Positions 1 to 8,980 of a stretch of 64,000 nucleotides of DNA are shown piece by piece. Positions within the stretch are counted from its first letter, which is position 1, and each line of letters begins with the position of its first letter. Below the pieces are notes generated by a model. It had not been told where the DNA came from, made no database searches, and worked only from the letters and a program-made list of their open reading frames with translations. This DNA comes from JAAYZH01 sp964479695. GTDB lineage: Bacteria; Bacillota; Clostridia; Saccharofermentanales; Fastidiosipilaceae. The DNA lies in NCBI GenBank assembly GCA_964479695.1, contig CAYZSO010000010.1, positions 1-64,000 on the forward strand. The letters are read 5' to 3'. Made by a program: the position numbers and the translations under genes.

Positions 1-109
1 TTACCTGGTCAAAGATAAGTCGGCGCTTGTGGTCAATTTTAGCTCGGCGGGCACAGGAAAGGACCAGAACAAATGCAACAAGAGTAAAACCAATCTTCTT
101 CTTAGACAT
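1..109 (-). CDS. Partial N-terminus of a lipoprotein or membrane-anchored protein
   Basis: An open frame starts at an ATG at 109 and runs off the left edge (36 codons visible). It is preceded by AGGAGA at the right spacing. The peptide begins with MSKKK, followed by a hydrophobic stretch and VLSC, which fits a lipobox with Cys at residue 19, then a basic segment. The gene is divergent from the lipoprotein gene at 342, with about 230 bases of shared upstream DNA. Function cannot be told from this fragment; a plain membrane anchor is the alternative to a lipoprotein. Confidence 0.55.
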   Translation of the reverse strand, partial: MSKKKIGFTLVAFVLVLSCARRAKIDHKRRLIFDQV

Positions 110-341
110 ATTTTTCTCCTTTCAGTAAAACACTTATTTTACTGAAACTTACCCCTATTTTTATGTTTTTGGTAAGGAAATCTTTCTATCTTTCTATCCG
201 CTAATGAAATTGATGTTTTCATACGAATAAGAACTTGGGTTGAGGAAATAAAAATGTAAAATTGCGGGAGTTGCAAATAATTTATTCTCATGTCATAGTA
301 AGTTTGTAGGAAAACACAAGATCTGTTGAAGGAGGACTATT

Positions 342-764
342 ATGAAGAATATTATCATACCTTTGCTGAGTCTCGCTCTCCTCATCACTGCGACGTCCTG
401 CAATAGGCAAATGGTTGGTCAAACAGGCACCGGATCAGCCGGTGATCTCTCTCAAGAAGAAGGGAAGACGGATGAGAGCCAGTCCACATCTACTTCCATA
501 GAGTGGACGCTGGGTGGACCGAAATTACGTTGGAACGGAACGGATTATTTCATCGATGAGACAGTCCGTGAAAAACCACTTACCTTGCCCGCAGGCTATT
601 CTTCTGTGGGTAAACTACATGATGTAGACACTTTGGAAGTGAAAGAAGGCGAGGGGTACATGGTAGGTGAGGGCGCGGAAGTATTTAGCAAAGAAGGTGA
701 GAATCGCATCTACATCACCGATTCTAAGGGGTATGTAGCGTTCGCACCAGAGAAGAGTAAATAA
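342..764 (+). CDS. Small secreted lipoprotein, unknown function
   Basis: This encodes 140 residues. The N-terminus is a signal peptide ending in the lipobox ATSC (Cys20), so the protein should be lipid-anchored on the outer face of the membrane. A Ser/Thr/Glu-rich linker follows (about residues 25-50), then a compact domain of about 85 residues beginning near WTLGGPKLRW. The start is set by GGAGG eight bases upstream of the ATG. I do not recognise the C-terminal domain. The gene stands alone and is convergent with the glycosyltransferase at 806; no clear terminator hairpin was seen between them. Confidence 0.75.
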   Translation: MKNIIIPLLSLALLITATSCNRQMVGQTGTGSAGDLSQEEGKTDESQSTSTSIEWTLGGPKLRWNGTDYFIDETVREKPLTLPAGYSSVGKLHDVDTLEVKEGEGYMVGEGAEVFSKEGENRIYITDSKGYVAFAPEKSK

Positions 765-805
765 TCTCATATTTGCACCCCCTCTCAGGCAATGGGTATT
801 GATTT

Positions 806-1975
806 CTAGCGTCTTGGGGAAGTGTGCGATTGATATTCTTCAATCAATACTTGATACCGTTCGATAATCCCAGAAACGACTTCCTCCCAGGGTCTGGGGA
901 TCGTTTCTCTTGCTTGCCGGCCTAGAACGAGTAGCGCTTCGGGATTTTCAAGTGCCCAGGTGATTTGGTGAGCCATAGACTTTGCGCTGTCGTCGGCTAG
1001 GAGGCCGTTCACTCGGTCTTCTATGATTTCGGCAGCATCTGATCCTGCCAAGAGTAAGGCGGGTGTGACCAAACAGGCTGCTTCGCGGACGACCATTGGC
1101 GCATTGTCGTAGCGAGAGGGGAATAAGAAGAGTTCTGCCCTGGCATAGAGACCATCCAAGAGCGCTTGATCGGTGATGTGGCCAGTGAAGAGGGTTTGTT
1201 CTCTGATGCCCAGTTCTTGGGCCAAAGCCGCAATTTCCACCTCGGAGGGTCCTTTCCCGGCCAAAATCAGTTGAAAGGCCGTTCCTCCTTGTTTCAGTAG
1301 CGCACAGGCTTCCAGAATGAGGCGGATATTCTTCTTCCAATTCATTTGCCCAACATAGAGGAGCACTGGATCATCTGTGAGCTTGTAATAGGTGTTTACT
1401 TTTGCGATTTTTTCCGGGTCAGGCTCTTTCAGATCTGAACCGTTCTCAAAAATTCGGATCGGCCCCTTGTAGCCATAGTCTTGCAGAACGTGGGCCGTTG
1501 AAGCGCTGACGACCCAAACCTCGTTACATTTTTCGTAGAAGGAAATCACTTGTCTGAGGGCGGCTTTGGCCAAAACATCGCTATGCAACACCTGTTTGAA
1601 ATCATCGTAGTACTTGGAATGAAAGGTGCCAACTAGAGGGATCTGCTGCCGGCGAGCGGTTTTGAGTGCCTCTCTACCCGCAATGAAAGGGTCGTGGGCG
1701 TGGGCGATGTCCAAAGCAGTGCCTTTGAGCGAGCGGCGATAGCTGCGGTCTAGGGCAGGCATGCCTATTCGATACTGCGACATGCCGGGAAGTGGGAGGC
1801 TGCGAAATTCAAGGAGCTTGTAGGTGGGGGAGGCTGGCGTGATGTGTTTCTGGGTGGGTGTGATGACATAGCAGGCTTCCTCTCTCTCACCCATGACTTC
1901 TGCATAGCGACTGACTACGCGGCCGACACCATCTACTACAGGGAGGAAGGTGTCTGTGAATTGACCGATTCTCAT
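806..1975 (-). CDS. Family 4 glycosyltransferase, diacylglycerol glucosyltransferase-like
   Basis: This 389-residue retaining glycosyltransferase has the GT-B fold. The N-terminal domain starts with the usual strand and a glycine loop (DGVGR, about 15-19), and the acceptor side shows HAHDPF (92-97) and GTFHSKYYDDF (116-126). The C-terminal donor domain begins at LLYVGQMNWKKN (205-216) and includes the FPSRYD...REA segment (285-299) that carries the family's E-x7-E region. Length and N-terminus match bacterial alpha-glucosyl-diacylglycerol synthases and PimB-like enzymes, which act at the inner membrane face using UDP-sugars. AAGGAGGA sits directly upstream of the ATG. Substrate is inferred from family resemblance only; another lipid or sugar acceptor is possible. 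Confidence 0.8.
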   Translation of the reverse strand: MRIGQFTDTFLPVVDGVGRVVSRYAEVMGEREEACYVITPTQKHITPASPTYKLLEFRSLPLPGMSQYRIGMPALDRSYRRSLKGTALDIAHAHDPFIAGREALKTARRQQIPLVGTFHSKYYDDFKQVLHSDVLAKAALRQVISFYEKCNEVWVVSASTAHVLQDYGYKGPIRIFENGSDLKEPDPEKIAKVNTYYKLTDDPVLLYVGQMNWKKNIRLILEACALLKQGGTAFQLILAGKGPSEVEIAALAQELGIREQTLFTGHITDQALLDGLYARAELFLFPSRYDNAPMVVREAACLVTPALLLAGSDAAEIIEDRVNGLLADDSAKSMAHQITWALENPEALLVLGRQARETIPRPWEEVVSGIIERYQVLIEEYQSHTSPRR

Positions 1976-2248
1976 GGCGAAGTCCTCCTTGTCTATTAAC
2001 TTCTCTTCGACGTTTTCTGCAGGGCTATGTACGATTCCAAACTCATTATAACCATGGTTCCGTAGCCTTTTTTCATTAAATGTATGGGCGTTCCCACGCG
2101 GGACACGATTAAATGCGCCAAGAATTTCGTTTCGAAGCTATCTGGGTCATTTAACGGACACCTAGTTTACTATGATGTAAATGATACATGAGGAACGGAA
2201 AAACCTAGGTAGTTGCCGCCTGCCTGATTGCGGCTAGAAGGAGAGAGT

Positions 2249-3181
2249 ATGAAAAAAATTGTTGCTGTATTCACTGCTATGCTTATGCTAACTGCCTGTT
2301 CGGGACCTGCCGAAACGATTGTCAACCGTGAGGGAACAGGTGGGACCGACGCAACTACTGTTTCGGGAGTGGAGGCGGAGAAGAGTCCTCCTTCGACAGG
2401 GGGGACTACGGCGGCTTTGGCCGAACCTGCCGGAGAGATTACGGTAGCTGAACAAGTGCTGGTGGATGAGAAAGATATTAAGATCACCCTCAAGAGCTTG
2501 GATTCAAGTGGCTGGATGGGTCCTAGTTTGAAAGTTTTGATTGAGAATAATTCCACGCTTGATCTGACTTTCCAGACTAGAGCTTCTTCGGTGAATGGAT
2601 ACATGATTGATACGATGATGTCGCCGGATGTCAGTGCCGGGAAGAAGGTTAATGATGAAGTTTTGATCATGAAATCGGATCTTGAGGCGGCGGGGATTAC
2701 CACGATTGCGGATGTCGAGTTCAGTTTCCATATCTTTACCAGTGGTGACTGGGAAGATTATTTGGATACGGAGCCTGTTGTGATCAAGACTTCTGCTGCT
2801 GAGTCTTATGAGTATTCCTTTGATGACTCAGGGGAAACAATTTTTGAGAATGCGGACATTCGTATTATTTCGAAAGGGATTTCGCAGGAGGATGCCATCT
2901 TCGGCCGGGGACTTGTTCTCTTCATTGAAAACCTTACTGATCAATCGATTACTGTTCAAGCACGAGATGTCTCGGTTAATGGCTTCATGGTGAACAGTAT
3001 CATTTCTTCGGAGATTGCTCCGCAGAAGCGTATTGTGGATGAGATTACCTTCATGGACTCGGACCTCGAAGAAAATGACATCCAATCGATTACTGACCTT
3101 GAATTCTCGTTCCATATTTTTGAGACGGATGGTTGGGATACGATTGTCGACACAGATAAACTTGTGTTGACGTTTAGTTGA
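2249..3181 (+). CDS. Lipoprotein with two copies of one domain
   Basis: The protein has 310 residues if it starts at the ATG at 2249, which has an AGGAGAG site; an in-frame upstream codon at 2228 lacks one. A signal peptide ends at LTAC, so the protein is probably a lipoprotein. After a low-complexity linker the mature part is a tandem duplication: each half has a beta-rich pattern with NGYM or NGFM, a DSDLE-type loop, and a closing EFSFHIF block (about residues 150 and 275). Such beta-sandwich domains are common in clostridial surface lipoproteins, but no enzyme motif is visible. A strong terminator follows. Confidence 0.75.
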   Translation: MKKIVAVFTAMLMLTACSGPAETIVNREGTGGTDATTVSGVEAEKSPPSTGGTTAALAEPAGEITVAEQVLVDEKDIKITLKSLDSSGWMGPSLKVLIENNSTLDLTFQTRASSVNGYMIDTMMSPDVSAGKKVNDEVLIMKSDLEAAGITTIADVEFSFHIFTSGDWEDYLDTEPVVIKTSAAESYEYSFDDSGETIFENADIRIISKGISQEDAIFGRGLVLFIENLTDQSITVQARDVSVNGFMVNSIISSEIAPQKRIVDEITFMDSDLEENDIQSITDLEFSFHIFETDGWDTIVDTDKLVLTFS

Positions 3182-3226
3182 CCTGTGCCGAACGGTTGAG
3201 CAACCAGCGAAATAGTCGTTTGACTG

Positions 3227-3257
3227 CCACCGCACCTGATTTGTGCGGTGGTTTTTT
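3227..3257 (+). terminator. Rho-independent terminator after the duplicated-domain lipoprotein
   Basis: A perfect 9-bp stem, CCACCGCAC (3227-3235) with GTGCGGTGG (3243-3251), is closed by a 7-base loop and followed by six T residues. Confidence 0.9.
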
Positions 3258-3301
3258 ATATTTGTTCTCGTGCCCGCTCGTGCTTTTTTGGGAAAAATGA
3301 C

Positions 3302-3330
3302 TTGTCATCGAGATATCAATCTGATATCAT
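3302..3330 (+). promoter_or_regulatory. Sigma-A-type promoter for the SPFH gene
   Basis: A -35 box TTGTCA (3302-3307), a 17-base spacer and a -10 box TATCAT (3325-3330) lie 28 bases before the ATG. The spacer contains two GATATC palindromes that could bind a dimeric regulator. Confidence 0.6.
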
Positions 3331-3357
3331 AAAAATATCAAAAAGGAGGTCAACATC

Positions 3358-4380
3358 ATGGAAGAAAAAGTTTTGAAAGCACGTCCGGGCATGCCCTATT
3401 TGATCCTGTTCATCGTTCTGTATTTAGCCGCAGTAGCTGCGACAGTATTTGGCGGAATGGGAATAAGTCGTGAGTCTAGTTGGGGCGTTCCCCTTCTTGT
3501 CATTGGTATTATTTGGCTCGTCATTGGGACCATTCCTTTCGCCGGTCTCAAGATCCTTCGGCCGAAAGAAGCGTTGGTTCTGACGCTCTTCGGTAAGTAT
3601 ATTGGCTCGCTCAAGGACGATGGTTTCTTCTTCGTTCATCCTTTTGCCACCGCCGTCAACCCGGCAGCTCAGACTAAACTCGGCCAGAGTGGCGATGTCG
3701 ACCAGGCTAAGAAACCAACCATCGTTGAGATTTCCGCAAATGCGCAATTACAGAGTGATGCTCCGAATAAGAAGATATCTCTCAAGGTGATGACCCTGAA
3801 TAATGCTCGCCAGAAGGTCAATGATGCCTTAGGTAATCCGGTTGAAGTGGGTGTAGCGGTGATGTGGCGGGTCGTTGATACGGCCAAAGCCGCCTTCAAC
3901 GTCGATAACTACAAGGAATACTTATCCCTTCAAGCGGATGCAGCGGTCAGAAACATTGTCAAGATCTACCCGTACGACGTTGCTGTGAACATCGACACAA
4001 CTGGTGACGGGCAGCCGGATGAAGGGAGTCTGCGCGGCTCAACGGAAGAAGTGGCGGAACGCATTCGCCAGTCCATCCAAGAAAAAGTAGAGGTTGCCGG
4101 TCTGGAAGTTTTGGAAGCCAGAATAACGTATCTTGCATATGCAACGGAGATCGCCTCGGTTATGTTACAGAGGCAGCAGGCTTCGGCCATTATCGATGCC
4201 CGCGCAATGATCGTCGATGGTGCCGTCAGTATTGTTGAAATGGCACTTAATAAACTGGATGAAAATCATGTGGTCGAACTTGATGACGAACGCAAAGCAG
4301 CTATGGTGTCGAATCTTCTGGTTGTCCTTTGCGGGAACCAGAACGTGCAACCGGTCGTCAACAGTGGCTCCTTGTATTAA
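3358..4380 (+). CDS. SPFH/band-7 domain membrane scaffold protein
   Basis: This 340-residue protein has two closely spaced hydrophobic segments near the N-terminus (about 13-35 and 44-66) and then a long SPFH (stomatin/prohibitin/flotillin) domain with the typical beta-rich part and the helical stretch rich in Ala, Glu and Arg (EEVAERIRQSIQEKV, RQQASAIIDARAMIVDGAV). Such proteins form membrane-attached oligomers that organise membrane proteins. AAAGGAGGT lies nine bases before the ATG. The next gene encodes a small ribbon-helix-helix protein and follows after about 60 bases, so the two are probably co-transcribed. Confidence 0.85.
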   Translation: MEEKVLKARPGMPYLILFIVLYLAAVAATVFGGMGISRESSWGVPLLVIGIIWLVIGTIPFAGLKILRPKEALVLTLFGKYIGSLKDDGFFFVHPFATAVNPAAQTKLGQSGDVDQAKKPTIVEISANAQLQSDAPNKKISLKVMTLNNARQKVNDALGNPVEVGVAVMWRVVDTAKAAFNVDNYKEYLSLQADAAVRNIVKIYPYDVAVNIDTTGDGQPDEGSLRGSTEEVAERIRQSIQEKVEVAGLEVLEARITYLAYATEIASVMLQRQQASAIIDARAMIVDGAVSIVEMALNKLDENHVVELDDERKAAMVSNLLVVLCGNQNVQPVVNSGSLY

Positions 4381-4440
4381 GGAATCGTGGGGATAGGGCG
4401 CTTTGGCCCAGAAACACAAAAACACAAACAGGAATCAAAA

Positions 4441-4635
4441 ATGGCTCAGAAGAAACAAATACCATTACGTCTCTCGCAGGAATTATATGAGAAACTGGCC
4501 GCATGGGCGGAGGCCGACTTCCGCTCACTAAACGGGCAGATTGAGTATCTCCTGACGGCTTGTGTCAAGCAACGAGAGAAAACCGGTCGTTATCTGCCGG
4601 ACTCCTTCGATCCCGCCGATGGGGCGGAGGATTAG
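4441..4635 (+). CDS. Small Arc/MetJ-type ribbon-helix-helix protein
   Basis: This 64-residue protein begins MAQKKQIPLRLS, the beta strand typical of ribbon-helix-helix DNA-binding proteins, followed by two helices (ELYEKLAAWAEADFRS and LNGQIEYLLTACVKQREK) and an acidic tail. An ATG at 4441 with AGGA upstream is preferred to an in-frame start at 4387, because residues before 4441 look non-conserved. It follows the SPFH gene on the same strand and may regulate it. Whether it binds DNA as repressor or acts as an accessory to the SPFH protein cannot be decided here. Confidence 0.7.
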   Translation: MAQKKQIPLRLSQELYEKLAAWAEADFRSLNGQIEYLLTACVKQREKTGRYLPDSFDPADGAED

Positions 4636-4737
4636 GCACAGGTTTCAGCCTGATTCGATTTGACCTGTTAAGCTAGAGGCAATCCACGCGGAAGGAAATA
4701 TCCTTAAAAGCGGATCCACCTTGGGAGGGCGCCTCTG

Positions 4738-5763
4738 ATGAAATACCCGAAATTTTTTCTCAATATTGTCATTCTGGCGGTGCTGTCTGCCTCTTGCGCG
4801 GAGGGATTAGAGACAGTGCCGCCAGGCATTTCCGGCACGCCCGGAACGACTGCGGGTCCCGGAACTTCTGTGACCCCCGAGGCTACTTTGACTCTGGAAA
4901 CTTTTGCTCCGGTTGAGAATAGGGCAGCGAATGCGCCCTATCAGCCGGCTTTTGCGGGACAAACCCGAGCGCCGGGCCTTAAGACCACAACACCTTACCA
5001 AGTGGAGATGCTTAGCTCGGACCTCCGGTCACCTTGGGCGGTGACGGCTTTGCCGGATGGTCGGCTGCTTATTACCGAAAAGGCCGGCTCTCTCCGTCTT
5101 TATGACCCTGTGGGTGGGGTTCTGAGTGATCCGATCACCGGGTTTCCGGAAGTTGATGATCGGAGCCAAGGGGGCTTGTTGGATGCGGCACCGGCACCGG
5201 ATTTTGAAAGTTCACGACTCTTGTATTTCACCTTTGCGGAGAGAACTTCGCAAGGTTCATTGACAGCGGTGGGGAGGGCGGCTTTGGCCATAGATGAACG
5301 CTCGGTCGAGGGTTTCACGATCATCTACCGGGCCTTGCCGTACTACGATAACAGTATGCATTTTGGGAGCCGTCTGGTGTTTGATCCGGATGGCAATCTC
5401 TTCGTGACTACCGGCGAGCGTTCGGATCGGGCGACCCGTGAGATGGCGCAGGCGCTGGATAATGGCTACGGTAAAGTCATTCACATAAGCACTGATGGGG
5501 ATGCTGTTCCGAACGGACCATTTGCAGCTGTGGAGGGGGCATTGCCGGAAATCTACAGCTTTGGCCACCGAAATATTCAGGGACTTGGTATTCATCCGCT
5601 GACGGGTGAAATTTGGATCAGCGAAATGGGGCCTCGAGGCGGCGATGAATTGAATCGCATTGAGGCTGGTGGGAATTATGGTTGGGGGGAAATCAGTTAT
5701 GGGCTGGAGTACAGTGGGGCACGTTGGCGTAACGTTTTTGGTGGTTGGGATGACGAAAAATAG
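4738..5763 (+). pseudogene. PQQ-type aldose sugar dehydrogenase, 3' end lost to IS element
   Basis: The first 330 or so residues match soluble aldose/glucose dehydrogenases of the YliI/GdhB type: a lipobox-like signal peptide (SASC, Cys20), a Thr/Pro linker, the LRSPWAVTALPDGRLLITEK blade, DDRSQGGLLD, the FGHRNIQGLG motif and the GPRGGDELNRI motif. These are six-bladed beta-propellers that use PQQ outside the membrane. The conserved text stops after SYGLEYSG. The last residues are encoded by the left end of an ISLre2-type element beginning near 5726. The missing C-terminal blade is not found on the far side of the element, so the gene is truncated rather than simply interrupted. Confidence 0.8.
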
Positions 5764-7237
5764 ATTCCCTAATTTGTGTTAAATTTGTTTCGACAAAAAA
5801 AAACAGAAAGGCACAAAAAAGGGAACCTATGGACAGTGTACAACAATTAGTCAATGAATTCACGGAGAAATTACTGAGTCTATCGCCGCTCGAACTAGGC
5901 ATTTCACAATGTGTTGAGATGGCCAATAAGGAATGGAAGAACTTCTATCTGACATTTATGAGTCTCATCTTAAAAAATCTTGATGATGAGTTATTAGTCA
6001 ACCCTGAAGTCCGCCCTCTGTGGGTGAGCCGAAAAAAAGTAAGTCGAAGGCTAGTCACAGTGTTAGGTGAGCTGGACTTCACAAGGCGCTACTTTGAAAA
6101 TCGTAAGGATCACAGCTTCGCCTATTTACTGGATGCATTGGTAGGCGTCGAAAAGTACGAACGAATTGACAAAGGAGCGAAGGCCGAAATCTGTAATTGG
6201 GCCAGTGAAGATTCGTATCGGAAGAGTAGTGATCTGGCGGTGGACGGCATAGTGAGTAAGACCAGTGTCATGCGCATCGTTCGGGAGGCGGATCTGCCGG
6301 AACTACCCGAGAAGAAACAAGGAGACCTGCTTTATGAGATCCACATGCAGGCGGATGAAGACCATGTGGCGATGCAGGACGGAAGCAACAAACAGCTGAG
6401 ACTTGTGGTGCTTCATGAGCCAAGAGTTGCGCGGGGGAAGAAGGGAGTACTTGTTAACCCCCATTACACCATCAACCATTCGGAGGGTCTGGAAGACTTT
6501 TGGGACCGCGTATGGACGGAGTTATGCAGAAACTACAATCTTGCCGAAGACTGTAAGATCTACATCCACGGTGATGGTGCCTCTTGGATTCGTCATGGTG
6601 TCGAGGCATTCGATCGATGCTATTTTGTCTTGGATAAATTCCATGCGTTGAAATATCTGCGTAAGATTGCGCCGAAAGAGACCGCAGAATATCGAGAATT
6701 GGAAACACTGATGTATCAAGCGAATCGTAGTGACTTTACCGGCAAGGCAAAGTCCTGTTTCGGCCAGTGGGGACTGAATCCGGAAAAGCAAGAAGAGGGT
6801 TTGAAATATCTGCTGGGCAACTGGAGAGGCATCAAGATCTGGCATGACCTTCCCCATGTCGCGGGGAGCTGTGCAGAAGGACTGGTCAGCCATTGCCTTA
6901 GCGAGCGCTTCTCCATGCGCCCTATGGCCTGGCGGAATCAAGGGCTCGATGCTATGGCTAAACTACGCGAATACCGCCTAAATGGCGGCAAGGTGGTCTA
7001 CGCTAACTTCAAAGGTCGTCAAAGCGAAAAAGAGAAGCTCAAGCTCTTCCAGTCTGTTAATATTAAAGTGCTCAAGGAGAAGGTGGCTGCCGGAAGTCAA
7101 TTTGATCCGATGCCGACATCGGTGTTCCAAATGGCTAAACGGGGAGCAATGAACAAGATTTTTGAGAAAATAAAATACGGTGGACGCATTTTTAACACCT
7201 AGGGAGCGCTTTGCTCAACCACCAACAAGTTTACGCC
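5726..7237 (+). mobile_element. ISLre2-type insertion sequence, about 1.5 kb
   Basis: Imperfect 22-bp terminal inverted repeats lie at 5726-5747 (GGCGTAACGTTTTTGGTGGTTG) and, inverted, at 7216-7237 (19 of 22 match). They flank one transposase gene. The nine bases outside each end (GGGCACGTT and GCCAACTGT) do not match, so no target-site duplication is present. The left flank is a sugar dehydrogenase gene and the right flank is the end of an unrelated nucleotidyltransferase gene. This fits recombination between two element copies or a deletion next to the element. Confidence 0.75.
5829..7202 (+). CDS. ISLre2 family transposase (UPF0236)
   Basis: The gene encodes 457 residues, full length for the family and without internal stops. 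The sequence shows the ISLre2/UPF0236 pattern: an N-terminal helical region, the LGELDFTRRYFENRKD block (about 78-93), HVAMQDGSNKQ (about 180) with an acidic catalytic residue, KIYIHGDGASWIRHG (about 244-258), and DKFHALKYL (about 270). The transposase looks functional. It fills most of the element and has weak translation signals of its own. Confidence 0.9.
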   Translation: MDSVQQLVNEFTEKLLSLSPLELGISQCVEMANKEWKNFYLTFMSLILKNLDDELLVNPEVRPLWVSRKKVSRRLVTVLGELDFTRRYFENRKDHSFAYLLDALVGVEKYERIDKGAKAEICNWASEDSYRKSSDLAVDGIVSKTSVMRIVREADLPELPEKKQGDLLYEIHMQADEDHVAMQDGSNKQLRLVVLHEPRVARGKKGVLVNPHYTINHSEGLEDFWDRVWTELCRNYNLAEDCKIYIHGDGASWIRHGVEAFDRCYFVLDKFHALKYLRKIAPKETAEYRELETLMYQANRSDFTGKAKSCFGQWGLNPEKQEEGLKYLLGNWRGIKIWHDLPHVAGSCAEGLVSHCLSERFSMRPMAWRNQGLDAMAKLREYRLNGGKVVYANFKGRQSEKEKLKLFQSVNIKVLKEKVAAGSQFDPMPTSVFQMAKRGAMNKIFEKIKYGGRIFNT

Positions 7238-7673
7238 GCCAACTGTACTTGCGTTAAACGAAAGATGGTTCGGTATAGATTCCCCAATTCCATGTGCCTC
7301 AATAAATGATGCTTTCGCTTGTGAAGCAACTGAATATATTTTCAATAATGGCATTTTTGGACAGATTCATGGTGAAGATATGCAACAATTAAGAATTATA
7401 CGAGCACAAAACGAACAATACACTTTTTTTGATATGCTAAAAAATTCATTCAAAATGATATTTTTGAATTATCACGCTATGTGTTCGTTGGATTATTGTG
7501 GCTTTTTAAGGAAGCATCCACTGCTACTACCATATGCGTGGTTAAAAAGAATATGTCTGTTATTACGACGAAAAGGTTTAAAAAAAGAAAGCAAAAAATT
7601 GAAGCGTTCTTTTGTTTCAAAAAATGAAATTCAAGACCAAAATTTGTTTTTTGAAAAATGGGGGCTTCTATAA
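7218..7673 (+). pseudogene. C-terminal remnant of a nucleotidyltransferase-family (NTP_transf_5-like) gene
   Basis: An open frame without a credible start runs from inside the right end of the IS element to 7673. It reads about 145 residues, including LNERWFGIDSPIPCASINDA, a hydrophobic FLNYHAMCSLDYCGFLRKHP segment, and LLPYAWLKRICLLLRR near the end. This resembles the C-terminal third of the uncharacterised nucleotidyltransferases found in exopolysaccharide clusters. The first two thirds are absent. The internal ATG at 7380 is not a likely native start. Family assignment is from memory of the C-terminal pattern and is moderate. Confidence 0.5.
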
Positions 7674-7698
7674 CTAGTGTTTATTTGGAGACGAAAAT

Positions 7699-8892
7699 AT
7701 GAAAATACTTGTCACCGGCGCAAAGGGAATGGTCGGGACCGCCCTCTGCAACAACTTAAAAAACATCCGTGACGGGAAAAATCGCACCCGTCCGAACATC
7801 AAGATCGATCAAATCTTTGAATATGATCTCGGCGATGAAGCAAAACTTGACGAATACTGCAAAGAAGCAGATTTTGTTTTCAATCTTGCGGGTGTCAACC
7901 GTCCCGAAAATCCCGAAGACTTTATGAAAGGCAACTTCGGGTTCGCATCGACATTGCTCGACACGCTCAAAAAGTACAACAATAAAGCCTCGATCATGCT
8001 TTCTTCGTCTATCCAAGCAACGCTCGCCGGACGCTTCGGCAACAGTGAGTACGGCAGAAGCAAGAAAGCAGGGGAGGAACTGTTCTTTGATTATGCGAAA
8101 GAAACGGGAGCAAAGGTCGCTGTCTATCGTTTTGTCAACCTGATGGGACATTCCCGCCCGAAATACAACTCCGCCGTTTCCACATTCTGCTGGGCTGTTG
8201 CAAACGACGAGGAATTCGCCGTCAATGACCGTTCAACCGAGCTTGAACTTCTGTATATTGACGACTTGGTGGAAGGGATGTATGACCTTCTTGAAGAAAA
8301 AGAGCAGCATTGCGAGTTTGAAGGCGTCAATGCCGTCGCTGATGAGAACGGCAGATATTGCTATATTCCGATTACCCACAAAGTGACTTTGGGCGAGATT
8401 GTGGATCTGTTACAAGAATTCAAAGCACAACCGACTACCCTGATGATGCCAAAGATGCCCGACGGCTCATTTGCAAAGAAACTCTATTCTCTCTACTTGA
8501 GCTACTTGCCGACAGAAAAATTCAAGTATCCGCTGAAGATGAATGTTGATCAGCGAGGCAGCTTTACCGAACTTGTCCACACCGAAGATTGCGGGCAGGT
8601 TTCTATCAACATCAGCAAACCGGGCATCACCAAAGGCGAGCACTGGCACAATTCCAAATGGGAACTCTTCATCGTTGTTTCTGGTCACGGACTGATTCAG
8701 GAAAGAAACATCACGACAGGCGAAATGGTCGAATTCGAGGTCAGCGGCGATAAGATTGAGGCTGTCCATATGATCCCCGGTTGGACGCATAATATTATCA
8801 ACCTGTCTGAAACTGAAAACCTCGTGACAGTCATGACCTGTAATGAGATTTTTAATCCGAATAGGCCTGATACATTTTTTGAAAAAGTATAG
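7699..8892 (+). CDS. CapF/WbjC-like NAD(P)-dependent epimerase-reductase with C-terminal cupin
   Basis: This 397-residue protein has an N-terminal short-chain dehydrogenase fold (TGAKGMVG, residues 6-13; YGRSK catalytic pair near 117-121) and a C-terminal cupin domain (ITKGEHWHNSK, about 317-327; PGWTHNI). The same order occurs in CapF/WbjC, which reduces UDP-2-acetamido-2,6-dideoxy-hexos-4-ulose in UDP-N-acetyl-L-fucosamine synthesis. A clear paralogue is encoded at 53819. Here the usual CapE and CapG partners are missing from the cluster, so the enzyme may act on a product of the other locus or make a different 6-deoxy sugar. GGAGA lies before the ATG. Confidence 0.85.
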   Translation: MKILVTGAKGMVGTALCNNLKNIRDGKNRTRPNIKIDQIFEYDLGDEAKLDEYCKEADFVFNLAGVNRPENPEDFMKGNFGFASTLLDTLKKYNNKASIMLSSSIQATLAGRFGNSEYGRSKKAGEELFFDYAKETGAKVAVYRFVNLMGHSRPKYNSAVSTFCWAVANDEEFAVNDRSTELELLYIDDLVEGMYDLLEEKEQHCEFEGVNAVADENGRYCYIPITHKVTLGEIVDLLQEFKAQPTTLMMPKMPDGSFAKKLYSLYLSYLPTEKFKYPLKMNVDQRGSFTELVHTEDCGQVSINISKPGITKGEHWHNSKWELFIVVSGHGLIQERNITTGEMVEFEVSGDKIEAVHMIPGWTHNIINLSETENLVTVMTCNEIFNPNRPDTFFEKV

Positions 8893-8980
8893 TCCAAAAA
8901 TAAATGTAGGTCTTTTTAAATAGTGTTTGCCGAAAAGGCAATCCATGACAAAAACAAAGTAATTTTTGAAGGGGAAAAAC

